DNA of 64,000 nt, from assembly GCA_019358855.1 (NCBI GenBank), contig JAHHII010000014.1, forward strand, positions 1 through 64,000, read 5' to 3'. Of this stretch, positions 35,724 through 45,363 are shown in pieces. The notes below the pieces were generated by a model that saw nothing but the letters and a program-made list of their open reading frames with translations, was not told the DNA's origin and did no database searches. Position 1 is the first letter of the stretch. Every line of letters begins with the position of its first letter. This DNA is from Timaviella obliquedivisa GSE-PSE-MK23-08B. GTDB lineage: Bacteria; Cyanobacteriota; Cyanobacteriia; Elainellales; Elainellaceae. Both the position numbers and the translations under genes were made by a program.

Positions 35724-36581
35724 ATGAAATGGCGTAATATGCGACGCAGTTCTAATGTACAAGATGTGCGGGGTGGAAGGCGATCGCCCGTGCGAGCAGC
35801 GGGGGGTGTAGGCATTGGTGGAGTAGTTTTAGCACTTCTAGCCAGCTTAATTTTCGGCGTTGATCCAGGCACAGTCTTGAGTGGACTGGAGGGGGGCAAT
35901 ATTGCACCGCCTGCTCAAATTCAAGAAGCCCCCATTAACGATCGCGACTCTGATTTTGTTAGAGCAGTGTTAGGCGATACAGAAGATGTTTGGTCGCAAG
36001 TTTTCCGAAAGCAGGTGGGTGCGGAGTACCAACCCCCTAAGCTGGTGTTGTTCAATGGCTCTGTTGATTCGGCTTGCGGATTTGCAGAAGCAGCGACGGG
36101 GCCTTTCTACTGCCCTCGTGACCAAAAAGTTTATTTAGACATGAGTTTCTTTCAGCAAGTGCAAGCGACTGCCGGAGAAGATGCCGACTTTGCCCGGTCT
36201 TATGCGATCGCCCATGAAGTGGGTCACCATATTCAGACCATCCTGGGCGTTACTGACCAAGTGCGCCAACTGCAAAGCCGCTCTAATGAGGCAACGAGCA
36301 ATGATCTTTCAGTGCGTCAAGAATTACAAGCCGATTGTTTTGCCGGGGTTTGGGGTAGCTCTACGGCTCAACGAGGTCTCATTAACGACCAGGCAATTAA
36401 GGGAGCGCTGGATACCGCCGCACAGATTGGCGATGACTATCAGCAGCGACGAGCACGAGGCTATGTAGTGCCAGAATCTTTTACCCACGGGTCTTCAGAG
36501 CAGCGAATGAATTGGTTTTCACGCGGACTTAAGACGGGAGATATAAAACAATGTGATACGTTCAACAACCGTAACATTTGA
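35724..36581 (+). CDS. YpfJ-family zinc metallopeptidase
   Basis: 285 residues. One N-terminal TM helix (about 27-48) and a large domain with zinc motif HEVGHH (His164, His168). The N-terminus MKWRNMRRSSNVQDVRGG and the segment YCPRDQKVYLDMSFF are typical of YpfJ/DUF2342-like neutral zinc metallopeptidases. Probably membrane-anchored with the catalytic domain outside. Physiological substrate unknown. Confidence 0.93.
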   Translation: MKWRNMRRSSNVQDVRGGRRSPVRAAGGVGIGGVVLALLASLIFGVDPGTVLSGLEGGNIAPPAQIQEAPINDRDSDFVRAVLGDTEDVWSQVFRKQVGAEYQPPKLVLFNGSVDSACGFAEAATGPFYCPRDQKVYLDMSFFQQVQATAGEDADFARSYAIAHEVGHHIQTILGVTDQVRQLQSRSNEATSNDLSVRQELQADCFAGVWGSSTAQRGLINDQAIKGALDTAAQIGDDYQQRRARGYVVPESFTHGSSEQRMNWFSRGLKTGDIKQCDTFNNRNI

Positions 36582-36626
36582 GGACGGGGGCGGTAGGATG
36601 GAAAACTGACGTGCAATTTCACTCCT

Positions 36627-37268
36627 ATGGCTCCTTTCTCATTTCAATCGGCAATTCCAGTTGACCAAATCTGCTACAACGAGCAAGGATTGGTGCCTGC
36701 GATCGTCCAAGATTATTTGGATGGTACGGTGTTGATGATGGCGTGGATGAATCGGGAATCGTTGGCAAAGACTATGGAAACCGGGCAAACCTGGTTCTGG
36801 AGCCGATCGCGCGCTGAGTGTTGGAATAAAGGATCGACATCAGGACATCTGCAACAGGTGAAGTCTCTTCGCTATGACTGTGATAGTGATGCACTGCTGG
36901 TGACGGTAGAGCAAATTGGCGATGTTGCTTGCCATACTGGGGAGCGAAGCTGTTTTCATCAAGTAGAAGGTTCAGTGCAAGCGCCGCCTGCGGATACGTT
37001 GTCACAAGTGTTTGAAGTCATTTGCGATCGCCGCGACCATCCTAATTCTGAGTCCTATACCTGCAAGCTATTGGCGGGGGGCGACAACAAAATTCTTAAA
37101 AAAATTGGCGAAGAGTCGGCAGAAGTCGTGATGGCATTTAAAGATGATGAAGCAGAGGCGATCGCGGGGGAAGTTGCCGATTTGTTCTATCACACGTTAG
37201 TTGCCCTGGCACACCACAAAGTTGACATCCGATCGGTTTATCGAAAGTTGCAAGAACGTCGTCGTTAA
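36627..37268 (+). CDS. hisIE: Bifunctional phosphoribosyl-AMP cyclohydrolase / phosphoribosyl-ATP pyrophosphatase
   Basis: 213 residues covering steps 2 and 3 of histidine synthesis. HisI domain (1-115): [33 protein letters not shown] and CHTGERSCF with the zinc cysteines. HisE domain (about 120-213): [27 protein letters not shown] and [13 protein letters not shown]. Cytosolic. Possibly co-transcribed with the next gene, 32 bp downstream. Confidence 0.97.
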   Translation: MAPFSFQSAIPVDQICYNEQGLVPAIVQDYLDGTVLMMAWMNRESLAKTMETGQTWFWSRSRAECWNKGSTSGHLQQVKSLRYDCDSDALLVTVEQIGDVACHTGERSCFHQVEGSVQAPPADTLSQVFEVICDRRDHPNSESYTCKLLAGGDNKILKKIGEESAEVVMAFKDDEAEAIAGEVADLFYHTLVALAHHKVDIRSVYRKLQERRR

Positions 37269-37300
37269 AATAAGATTCTTTAAGGAAGGGGTTTTGACTG

Positions 37301-37882
37301 ATGGCAAAGAAAAAGAAAAACAACCTGAAGTGGATTAAAGAAACCCTCGAACTCACTCCTGATCACCGCTGGGAGGCGACGAATCCTGGCTACCAAATTT
37401 TCGTAGCGGGTCGTGGAGCCGTGCGCATGGACGTACCCCAGGGCTGGATTTTTGAACCCGACGAAAAATCTTTTCGGTTTCTCAACGCCGATCCGCCCAA
37501 TGACGACTGCCGCCTGGAGGTTTCCTTCAACCTGCTGCCGCCTGGCGAATGGGATCTGTTTCCGCTCAAATCGACTCTCAAAAGCATTATGGAGAAAGAT
37601 GAGCGCAACGTGACGGAGTGGGGCGAAGTGATCACGGTCAAGCGGCAAACGGCGCGAATTGTGTGGATGGAAATTAAGTTTATTGATGATCAGGAAGAAG
37701 AGCGAGATGCTTACTCCCGGACTTGCATTGGCATTGGTTCAAACGTGCAGTGTTTGATCACGATGGATTTTTGGGCAGATCAAGCCGAGCAGTTTACACC
37801 TGTGTGGGATGCCGTGATGCGATCGCTTACCCTAGGCTTATTCATCCGTGATCCTAGAACAGGCTTGGCATTCCCGGATTAA
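37301..37882 (+). CDS. Conserved cyanobacterial hypothetical protein
   Basis: 193 residues, soluble, basic start (MAKKKKNNLKWIKE) then a single alpha/beta domain (YQIFVAGRGAVRMDVPQGWIF, CRLEVSFNLLP, ARIVWMEIKFID). No function recognised. GGAAGGGG ribosome site. The last 64 bp including the stop recur at 38626-38689 behind a toxin-antitoxin pair. Confidence 0.85.
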   Translation: MAKKKKNNLKWIKETLELTPDHRWEATNPGYQIFVAGRGAVRMDVPQGWIFEPDEKSFRFLNADPPNDDCRLEVSFNLLPPGEWDLFPLKSTLKSIMEKDERNVTEWGEVITVKRQTARIVWMEIKFIDDQEEERDAYSRTCIGIGSNVQCLITMDFWADQAEQFTPVWDAVMRSLTLGLFIRDPRTGLAFPD

Positions 37883-37995
37883 TAAACCTTTAACAATTGA
37901 CAGAACGTATCGCCCTTCCACATGGCTTTACTCCACTGTTGATTTAGCAATGTCGATTGAGTGACAGAAAGAATGTTCTAGATAATCAGCGCATT

Positions 37996-38241
37996 ATGAA
38001 AGCGATCGAAACCACTGCTAGTATCAACGATCTGGGTCAACTGATCCTTGACGATCCACTTGCCCCCACCAAACTCCGCCGCGTCCGAGTCATCGTCCTT
38101 ATCCCTGAGGAAGACGAACCTGATCCCGACGAAACTCCTGACAAAATCATTCTCGAAGGTATTCATCAAGGCTTACACGAAGCTTTCACTGGACAAACCA
38201 TTCCTCTCTCACAAATGTGGAATGGAATTGATGCAGACTGA
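37996..38241 (+). CDS. Antitoxin of a RelE/ParE-type module
   Basis: 81 residues from the ATG at 37996. Beta-rich N-terminus (KAIETTASINDLGQLILD) and an acidic proline-rich middle (EEDEPDPDETPD), then IHQGLHEAFTGQTIPLSQMWNGID, a typical C-terminus of cyanobacterial antitoxins paired with RelE-like toxins. The toxin gene starts inside its 3' end. Confidence 0.82.
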   Translation: MKAIETTASINDLGQLILDDPLAPTKLRRVRVIVLIPEEDEPDPDETPDKIILEGIHQGLHEAFTGQTIPLSQMWNGIDAD

Positions 38242-38608
38242 TCCACCTTCTATTCAAATTGACCTAACTCCTCGCTTCCAACGTGATCTCCGTGACCTCG
38301 CTAAGCGATATCGTCGGGTTCGTTCTGATCTTCAACCTCTGATCGAGCAGCTTCAAGCAGGTGAACTCCCTGGCGATCGCATCTCTGGAGTAACCTACAC
38401 GGTCTTCAAAGTCCGGCTTAAGAATAGCAATGTTCAAAAAGGTAAAAGTGGAGGCTATCGGGTTATCTACTACATCAAAGCTGATGACAGAATTATTCTT
38501 GCTACTATCTACTCCAAGTCCGATTTTGCTGATGTAGCTGCTGAGGTCATTGAAAATGCGATCGCCCAGTACGAGCAGCAAACTCAACTTCCTGACAATA
38601 TCTCATGA
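38231..38608 (+). CDS. RelE/ParE-superfamily toxin
   Basis: 125 residues from ATG 38231; ATG 38222 would add three. Pattern: LTPRFQRDLRDLAKRYRRVRSDLQPLIEQL (helical pair), GDRISGVTYTVFKVRLKNSNVQKGKSGGYRVIYYI and IILATIYSKSD, the RelE fold with basic catalytic residues. Likely a ribosome-dependent mRNA nuclease. Overlaps the antitoxin by 11 bp. Confidence 0.88.
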   Translation: MQTDPPSIQIDLTPRFQRDLRDLAKRYRRVRSDLQPLIEQLQAGELPGDRISGVTYTVFKVRLKNSNVQKGKSGGYRVIYYIKADDRIILATIYSKSDFADVAAEVIENAIAQYEQQTQLPDNIS

Positions 38609-38625
38609 CTAATTCTCCTATTAGC

Positions 38626-38689
38626 GCAATCGCTCACCCTCGGCTTATTCATCCGCAACCCCAGAACAGGATTGGCTTTTCCAGATTAA
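38626..38689 (+). pseudogene. Duplicated 3' end of the upstream hypothetical gene
   Basis: 64 bp aligning without gaps to 37819-37882 and ending in the same stop. Read in the gene frame it encodes QSLTLGLFIRNPRTGLAFPD against RSLTLGLFIRDPRTGLAFPD; about eleven base differences give only two amino-acid changes. It has no start codon. Confidence 0.9.
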
Positions 38690-38826
38690 CTACTGACAAG
38701 CTAGTGCCGAAAAACTATCTCCTTGGGAAGACTATTGTGTAAGTGTTAGCGATCAGAGTAGTTCTATTTAGAAATACTGAAAACTTGCACTTTATCGTAG
38801 GATTCTAAAATTTGGAAATCTAATTT

Positions 38827-39861
38827 ATGCCTGGTAACAATCATAAGCCCTGGTGTTCGTGTGGTTGGTGCTGTAAAGAGCGTGGGCAGAAAAATATTCT
38901 TGGTATTAGTAACTCTTATAATTCCATTCCAACTCCGAAAATTCTTACGACTACTCAACTGGGTAAATCACGAACTTACCCTACTGAATGTCCATGGCGG
39001 TGTGGTGAAACCGTTTATTATCATACTAATGGCAATGGGGATACTGTCTACCTTGACTGGTTAGGATCTCCTTGGGAAATTCATGGCTGCTTCGAGAGGT
39101 ACTGGCAACAAGAGCAAGAACGTAGGAAACTTCTTGGATCACTCTCTGAGTATCAACACATTATGACTCGTGGTGTTGACGAGAGAAAAAACCGTGAAAG
39201 ATTGCTACATGGTGCTATTGATAGCATTGAAGGTGCAGTAACGGAAGAGACTATAGCAAGCAGTATGGGACTTCGTGGCAAAAGTGAACTAAGAAAGTAT
39301 TACGGTGAGCTATATCAGCCTATAGAGTTCAGTAAAGATGATTGGGACAAAGAAGTATATCGTGCGATCAATAAGGGTGAGGATTTACAATTCGATCTTA
39401 CATTGGGCTTCCGTGATGCTATTTTCGGGTGTGAAAAGACTATAAGAATTCAACATTTGGAAGTTAGCTCGAACAGTAATGTTGTGCCAACTATTAAGAC
39501 TTTAAGAGTCAATGTTCCTGTTGGAGTTGATTCCGGAACACGTTTGCGGGTAGTCGGAGAAGGAGATGTCAGTAGGAGTAATGGTGACCCAGGAGATTTA
39601 TATATCTGTCTCACAGTGTTGTTAACAGAAGAAGGATTTAGACGTGAGGGCACTAATATTTTCTCTGAACTGATAATTACCACAGAGGAAGCATCACAAG
39701 GCGCGAAAGTTGATGTGCTTACAATTCATGGAGAAGAAAAGCTCCGACTCCCTAAACAAACTAGCAACGGTAAATGCTTTGTGTTGAAAGGGCGGGGTGT
39801 ACGAAAACTTGCTTCTCCTACTGAAAGAGGAGATCACATTGTGCAAGTTAAGTTTAAGTAG
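38827..39861 (+). CDS. Zinc-binding/DnaJ C-terminal domain fusion without J domain
   Basis: 344 residues. N-terminal cysteine clusters (CSCGWCC and CPWRCG followed by VYLDWLGSPWEIHGC, a small zinc-finger type), a helical middle, and from about 185 the DnaJ C-terminal peptide-binding region: DLQFDLTLGFRDAIFGCEKTI, RVNVPVGVDSGTRLRVVGEGD, DLYICLTV, and a second half ending GDHIVQVKFK. The J domain and its HPD motif are absent, so it cannot stimulate DnaK in the usual way. AT-rich and HIP1-free, suggesting transfer. Confidence 0.82.
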   Translation: MPGNNHKPWCSCGWCCKERGQKNILGISNSYNSIPTPKILTTTQLGKSRTYPTECPWRCGETVYYHTNGNGDTVYLDWLGSPWEIHGCFERYWQQEQERRKLLGSLSEYQHIMTRGVDERKNRERLLHGAIDSIEGAVTEETIASSMGLRGKSELRKYYGELYQPIEFSKDDWDKEVYRAINKGEDLQFDLTLGFRDAIFGCEKTIRIQHLEVSSNSNVVPTIKTLRVNVPVGVDSGTRLRVVGEGDVSRSNGDPGDLYICLTVLLTEEGFRREGTNIFSELIITTEEASQGAKVDVLTIHGEEKLRLPKQTSNGKCFVLKGRGVRKLASPTERGDHIVQVKFK

Positions 39862-39882
39862 CTAAAGTATCTACAATCACGT

Positions 39883-40083
39883 TCATTGGATCTGACGTTG
39901 GGCTTTGTAGGCGTAAGTGTCGTCATAGTCGATCGTTCCAAATACATCCAGGATCTTGAGGCGTTGGTGACGCTGGATATATTCGCGCAAGGCAGTCTCA
40001 ACAATAGTTTCTAGGTTGGCGTGATTGTCGATCGCCATCAATTCCTGAATCAGGGTTTCGTCAAGGTTCAGTGATCGGAGCAT
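39883..40083 (-). CDS. Orphan VapB-like antitoxin
   Basis: 66 residues. RSLNLDETLIQELMAIDNHANLETIVETALREYIQRHQRLKILDVFGTIDYD is the ribbon-helix-helix plus C-terminal tail of VapB antitoxins of PIN toxins. No toxin gene follows on this strand, where the DnaJ-like gene lies convergently. A solitary remnant of a TA module, or an antitoxin acting on a distant toxin. Confidence 0.75.
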   Translation of the reverse strand: MLRSLNLDETLIQELMAIDNHANLETIVETALREYIQRHQRLKILDVFGTIDYDDTYAYKAQRQIQ

Positions 40084-40228
40084 AGTCGATCGGGATATTG
40101 GAACTCTTTTATTGTGCCACGTTCAGACGAGATCAAGGTTTAGCGCGATCGCCCCTCCCAAAAAACAAGGATGCATCCCGCCATGAATCTAGACGAAATG
40201 CACCCTTCTACACTTTCTATACGCGACT

Positions 40229-41638
<1,410 letters not shown>

Positions 41639-41726
41639 TTAGGTTCCTCTCTCTTAAGATTTGAAGGGGGGATTTGAATGGGGAGTTAGATACAGGTGGG
41701 GCGATCGGGTGAATGGTGCAGGGGAT

Positions 41727-42182
41727 TCAGTCTCGGCGTTGGTAACGGCGGTTTTTAGGATAATAGTCGTCTGCGTAGGGCAAGGCAGCAGAAGTTTCTG
41801 CTTTTTTCTGTTTCTCAGGCTGTTTCTTTTCGGGCAGTGCTTTTTCATGGGGCTTTTCGGGCAAAGCCGCCGCGCTGGGCGGTAGCATCTTGACCGAATT
41901 TTCTGCCTCTGCGATTTCCTTCAAGGCTTGGTCTGGGTTGAAGTTTAGCCCTAGTGCCAGAACAATCCGATCAGGGTTGCTGCTGAGATCGACAATTAAT
42001 GGCAAAATCTCGTGCAGCTTCGGTTCCAAAATTGCCAGCGTTGCCAAGATAAAACTGGATGAAGGACGGCGATCGCCCTCACAAGTCACCCAAATCCCTA
42101 GGCGGTTGATCCAGGCTCGATTACTCCGGTAGTAATCGAGCCACAGTGTTTTTAACGATGCTCGCAGATGCTCAGTATTCAC
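41727..42182 (-). CDS. DUF5331 family protein between chlL and chlN
   Basis: 151 residues from a GTG start. N-terminal helical domain (ALRASLKTLWLDYYRSNRAW-type pattern, then CEGDRRPSSSFILATLAILEPKLHEILPLIVDLSSNPDRIVLALGLNF in parts) and a charged, proline-rich tail. The family sits between chlL and chlN in many cyanobacteria, so a role in making or regulating the reductase is plausible but undemonstrated here. Confidence 0.85.
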   Translation of the reverse strand: MNTEHLRASLKTLWLDYYRSNRAWINRLGIWVTCEGDRRPSSSFILATLAILEPKLHEILPLIVDLSSNPDRIVLALGLNFNPDQALKEIAEAENSVKMLPPSAAALPEKPHEKALPEKKQPEKQKKAETSAALPYADDYYPKNRRYQRRD

Positions 42183-42253
42183 AATTTTTAGAGGGATGAA
42201 TAAATCGTGCAGCTACTACTCATAACCCAAAACCCACCTCTCAAAAAAATTTT

Positions 42254-43114
42254 CTAGACCATCATCAAGTCAGCTTCTTCTGAGCGAGTTTGAACCGGTG
42301 CCGGGTTGAGGTAGAAGTCCGACAGCAGGCTAAACAGTTCTCGATCCTGGACATCGTTCGGCACAACCCCTTCAGGACGCGCCAAGATTTGGTCAGCAAT
42401 GTTGAGGTAGTAATCGCAAACATAGTTGAGCGAGGGATCGTTTTCTGCCATCTCAAACAACGTTTTGCCTTTAACCCGTGACACTCGAATATCTTCAATC
42501 AAGGGCAAAATTTCCAGCACAGGCATGGGCACAGAGTCAATATACTTATCAATCAAATCTCGCTTGCTGGTGCGGTTGCCAATTAATCCTGCCAAGCGCA
42601 GCGGATGAGTCCGAGCCTTTTCGCGCACTGATGCAGCAATGCGGTTAGCAGCAAACAGCGCATCAAAACCGTTATCGGTCACAATCATGCAGTAGTCGGC
42701 GTAGTTGAGGGGTGCAGCAAAGCCACCACACACCACGTCGCCCAAGACATCAAACAAAATCACATCGTATTCATCAAATGCATTCAATTCTTTGAGCAAC
42801 TTGACGGTTTCGCCCACCACGTAGCCACCACAGCCTGCGCCTGCTGGAGGGCCGCCTGCCTCAACGCAATCGACACCGCCATAGCCCTTGTAAATGACAT
42901 CTTCGGGCCAAACATCTTCGTAGTGGTAGTCCTTTTCTTGAAGCGTGTCGATGATGGTGGGAATCAAGAAGCCCGTCAGCGTAAAGGTGCTGTCGTGCTT
43001 GGGGTCGCAACCAATTTGCAATACTTTTTTGCCCCGTTTTGCCAGAGCAACCGAAATATTACAGCTTGTCGTGGACTTACCAATGCCACCTTTTCCATAA
43101 ACTGCGAGTTTCAT
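42254..43114 (-). CDS. chlL: Light-independent protochlorophyllide reductase iron-sulfur ATP-binding protein
   Basis: 286 residues, NifH-like homodimer that delivers electrons to ChlN/ChlB. P-loop GKGGIGKST (7-15), cluster ligands Cys95 (AGAGCGGY) and Cys129 (GDVVCGGF), switch [12 protein letters not shown]. Enables chlorophyll synthesis in darkness and is oxygen-sensitive. First gene of chlL-DUF5331-chlN. The 580-bp upstream spacer is AT-rich and has an inverted repeat GGAGTAA/TTACTCC at 43429-43450. Confidence 0.98.
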   Translation of the reverse strand: MKLAVYGKGGIGKSTTSCNISVALAKRGKKVLQIGCDPKHDSTFTLTGFLIPTIIDTLQEKDYHYEDVWPEDVIYKGYGGVDCVEAGGPPAGAGCGGYVVGETVKLLKELNAFDEYDVILFDVLGDVVCGGFAAPLNYADYCMIVTDNGFDALFAANRIAASVREKARTHPLRLAGLIGNRTSKRDLIDKYIDSVPMPVLEILPLIEDIRVSRVKGKTLFEMAENDPSLNYVCDYYLNIADQILARPEGVVPNDVQDRELFSLLSDFYLNPAPVQTRSEEADLMMV

Positions 43115-43590
43115 CTTCGGTATCTCCTAATAAAGCCTGAAATGAGCTAAGCCTGAAATGAGCCGCCGTCGATCGCCTAACGACAAGTCACTGAAGGCAT
43201 TATTGACGAACTTTGGCTGGAAGGGAAGGGGTCAAGAGAATGACTTGGGTCGAAAAACAGACCTGTAGAGAGAATAACTTAGAAAAATAGCTATCAAACC
43301 TCAAATACTCTTCTAAAAGCTTAAAAAGACAACTTATCATCTTTATCGTTACTACTTCATGTAAATCAGAACAAAAAGCAAATTATTTACTTTCTTTGTT
43401 CAAACTCGGTTTTATCGATCGATCGCATGGAGTAAGGCGTAAATTACTCCTTTATGGCGACTGATTTAGGACAATAGATTTGCCACGGCTTCACCAAGCC
43501 TCTAATTCAGAAGGGGCGGCGTTAGCTAAAAACAGGTTTATTACAAATAATGATTTTTTGAATAATTCGTAACTCAGTGCCCTGGTTCTG

Positions 43591-43611
43591 AAATAATTTC
43601 TGAAATTATTT
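43591..43611. promoter_or_regulatory. 21-bp palindrome before the Fur-family gene
   Basis: AAATAATTT-CTG-AAATTATTT, perfect 9-3-9 symmetry, 83 bp before the start codon. AT-rich dyads of this type are bound by Fur/PerR proteins; autoregulation, or control of the divergent chlL, is inferred. Confidence 0.5.
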
Positions 43612-43694
43612 GTGTAAGTATCAGTATGTCAGGCTCGCCAGAGCGTAAACACACTGATAGTTTTCCAAGTTAAAGTGGTAGTGAGTTTGTTTTA

Positions 43695-44189
43695 ATGGTT
43701 TTTGAAGAACAGGCGGTGGGAATGCAAGCTGAGATTTCTGGAAAAAAACCAATTCGTTCTCTAGAGGATGCATTGGATCACTGTCAATGTTTAGGAATGC
43801 GGCTGAGTAAGCAACGCCGCTTTGTTTTAGAGCTACTGTGGCAGGCACAAGAGCATCTTTCTGCCCGCGAAATTTACAATCGCCTCAACCAGCAGGGCAA
43901 AGATATTGGGCACACATCAGTTTATCAAAACTTGGAGGCGCTGTCGGCACAGGGCGTAATTGAATGTGTAGAGCGATCGGATGGTCGGCTGTACGGCAAT
44001 ATTAGTGATCCCCACAGTCACGTCAACTGTCTAGACACGCATCAGATCATGGATGTGCACGTAGAGCTACCCCAAGAAGTCATTCAACTGATTGAGCAAC
44101 AGACTGGAGTCAAGGTTAGCTACTACACCATTGACTTTTTCGGCTATCGATCGCCCGAAGCCTCAGAGAGTCACTCTACAAAGACTTAA
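43695..44189 (+). CDS. Fur-family transcriptional regulator
   Basis: 164 residues. Winged helix RLSKQRRFVLELLWQAQEHLSAREIYNRL with recognition helix GHTSVYQNLEAL, and a dimerisation domain with DPHSHVNCLDTHQIMDVHVELP. The second CxxC pair for structural zinc is absent (CLDTH in place of CxxC), a feature of the cyanobacterial PerR/FurC type rather than FurA or Zur. The exact metal and regulon are not determinable. Divergent from chlL. Confidence 0.85.
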   Translation: MVFEEQAVGMQAEISGKKPIRSLEDALDHCQCLGMRLSKQRRFVLELLWQAQEHLSAREIYNRLNQQGKDIGHTSVYQNLEALSAQGVIECVERSDGRLYGNISDPHSHVNCLDTHQIMDVHVELPQEVIQLIEQQTGVKVSYYTIDFFGYRSPEASESHSTKT

Positions 44190-44224
44190 GCTCAACTTCA
44201 AAAAGTGAATAATCCAGCCTGTCG

Positions 44225-44258
44225 AAATCCCTGACTTCTGTGAAGCTAGGGATTTTTT
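44225..44258 (+). terminator. Terminator of the Fur-family gene
   Basis: AAATCCCT/AGGGATTT stem with inner CTTC-TGT-GAAG, followed by TTTTTT. Located 36 bp after the stop. Confidence 0.85.
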
Positions 44259-44281
44259 AAGTCAATTTTATTGAGCAATTT

Positions 44282-45025
44282 TTGTTCCAGTTTCCAGATT
44301 TATGGCTAAGCTGTCTAGCCAATGCCTTGAATGTAGACAGGAATCTTCGTGATGCAGCAGTTAACCCTTTCCCTCAAACCGTTAAACGTCCAACGGCAAC
44401 CTCACGAGGTTCTCATGCTCGGAACTCACAATTCGGAACTCACGATAATGACCTGAAGGGAGCCGTCGCCCTTGCAAGACAAGTTCCTTCATCTAGCCCT
44501 GCCTATACTGAAGCCCAGACCGCGATCGCCCATTGGCAAGCCCAGTGGCAGAAAGGCGAAGCAGCAATTAAAATTGCTCGGAAAGCGATACAGCAAAAAA
44601 ACTGGACTCAAGCTTCTCAGCAAATGGGGGTGCTAGGCGAACTAGAACCTGTCTACTGGCGGTTGCAACGGGCAGATAAGCTATCGCGGCAAATTCTCAA
44701 TGGCAAGCAAGTCCAGCAAGCTCTCCTAAAGGAACAAAAATTGGAAGCACAAAAAGTAGCGCAGAGTGGGCAGTCTCATGAAGGAGATGGCGCGATCGGC
44801 GCGATCGCTGAATAGGCTGCTGAACCCAGTGAATCCCTAAGTGGATCAACGCTACCTTTCCCAGAAGATTCACAGCAGGATTCATATCCCGTTGAGGTAA
44901 AATCCCTTGTCCCTGAAACTACTTTTAGGTCAGAGAATAGGGCAGATATTTTCCCGGCTGATGTAGCTCCAGAAAAGTCCTTTGAAGGATATTATGATGA
45001 ACGCCATTTTGAAAACTCTTACTGA
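44282..45025 (+). pseudogene. Decayed partial paralog of the following repeat protein
   Basis: The frame has GAVALARQVPSSSPAYTEAQ, then AQWQKGEAAIKIARKAIQQKNW, matching the same order in the gene at 45364-47694 (SPAYAEGQ, QQWQKGKD). It stops at TAG 44813-44815 but the same frame continues for 69 codons to EGYYDERHFENSY and TGA, resembling the GYYDQRYYNKP end of the intact protein. The N-terminal and TM part is missing and the first 50 residues match nothing. A 5'-truncated copy with an in-frame amber codon. Confidence 0.75.
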
Positions 45026-45363
45026 AGATAGGACTCATAAAAGCTCCCACTCTGCCCCGAAAATTGCACTCTTTATCAAACATCTAGGTGGGATTAGTGT
45101 GGTAAATCCTTCATTGACACTGATTCTTTGTACTTCTTACCCATACGAATCTAAAGAAATATGTAATCCCTTAACTTTGAGGTCAGTAAATGCGTCTGAT
45201 ATTTAAAAGGTATCAAAAATAGCCCGGATGTCTCCCTCTTATAGATGGGAACATGAGTATAGGATTAATAAACAGAGTGGCCGCATCAGTGTTTTACTTC
45301 TGTAATTGAGCAGCTTTAAACGATACGTCAGTGATGGTGCGTAGGGGGTAGTGAGGGGTTGTT

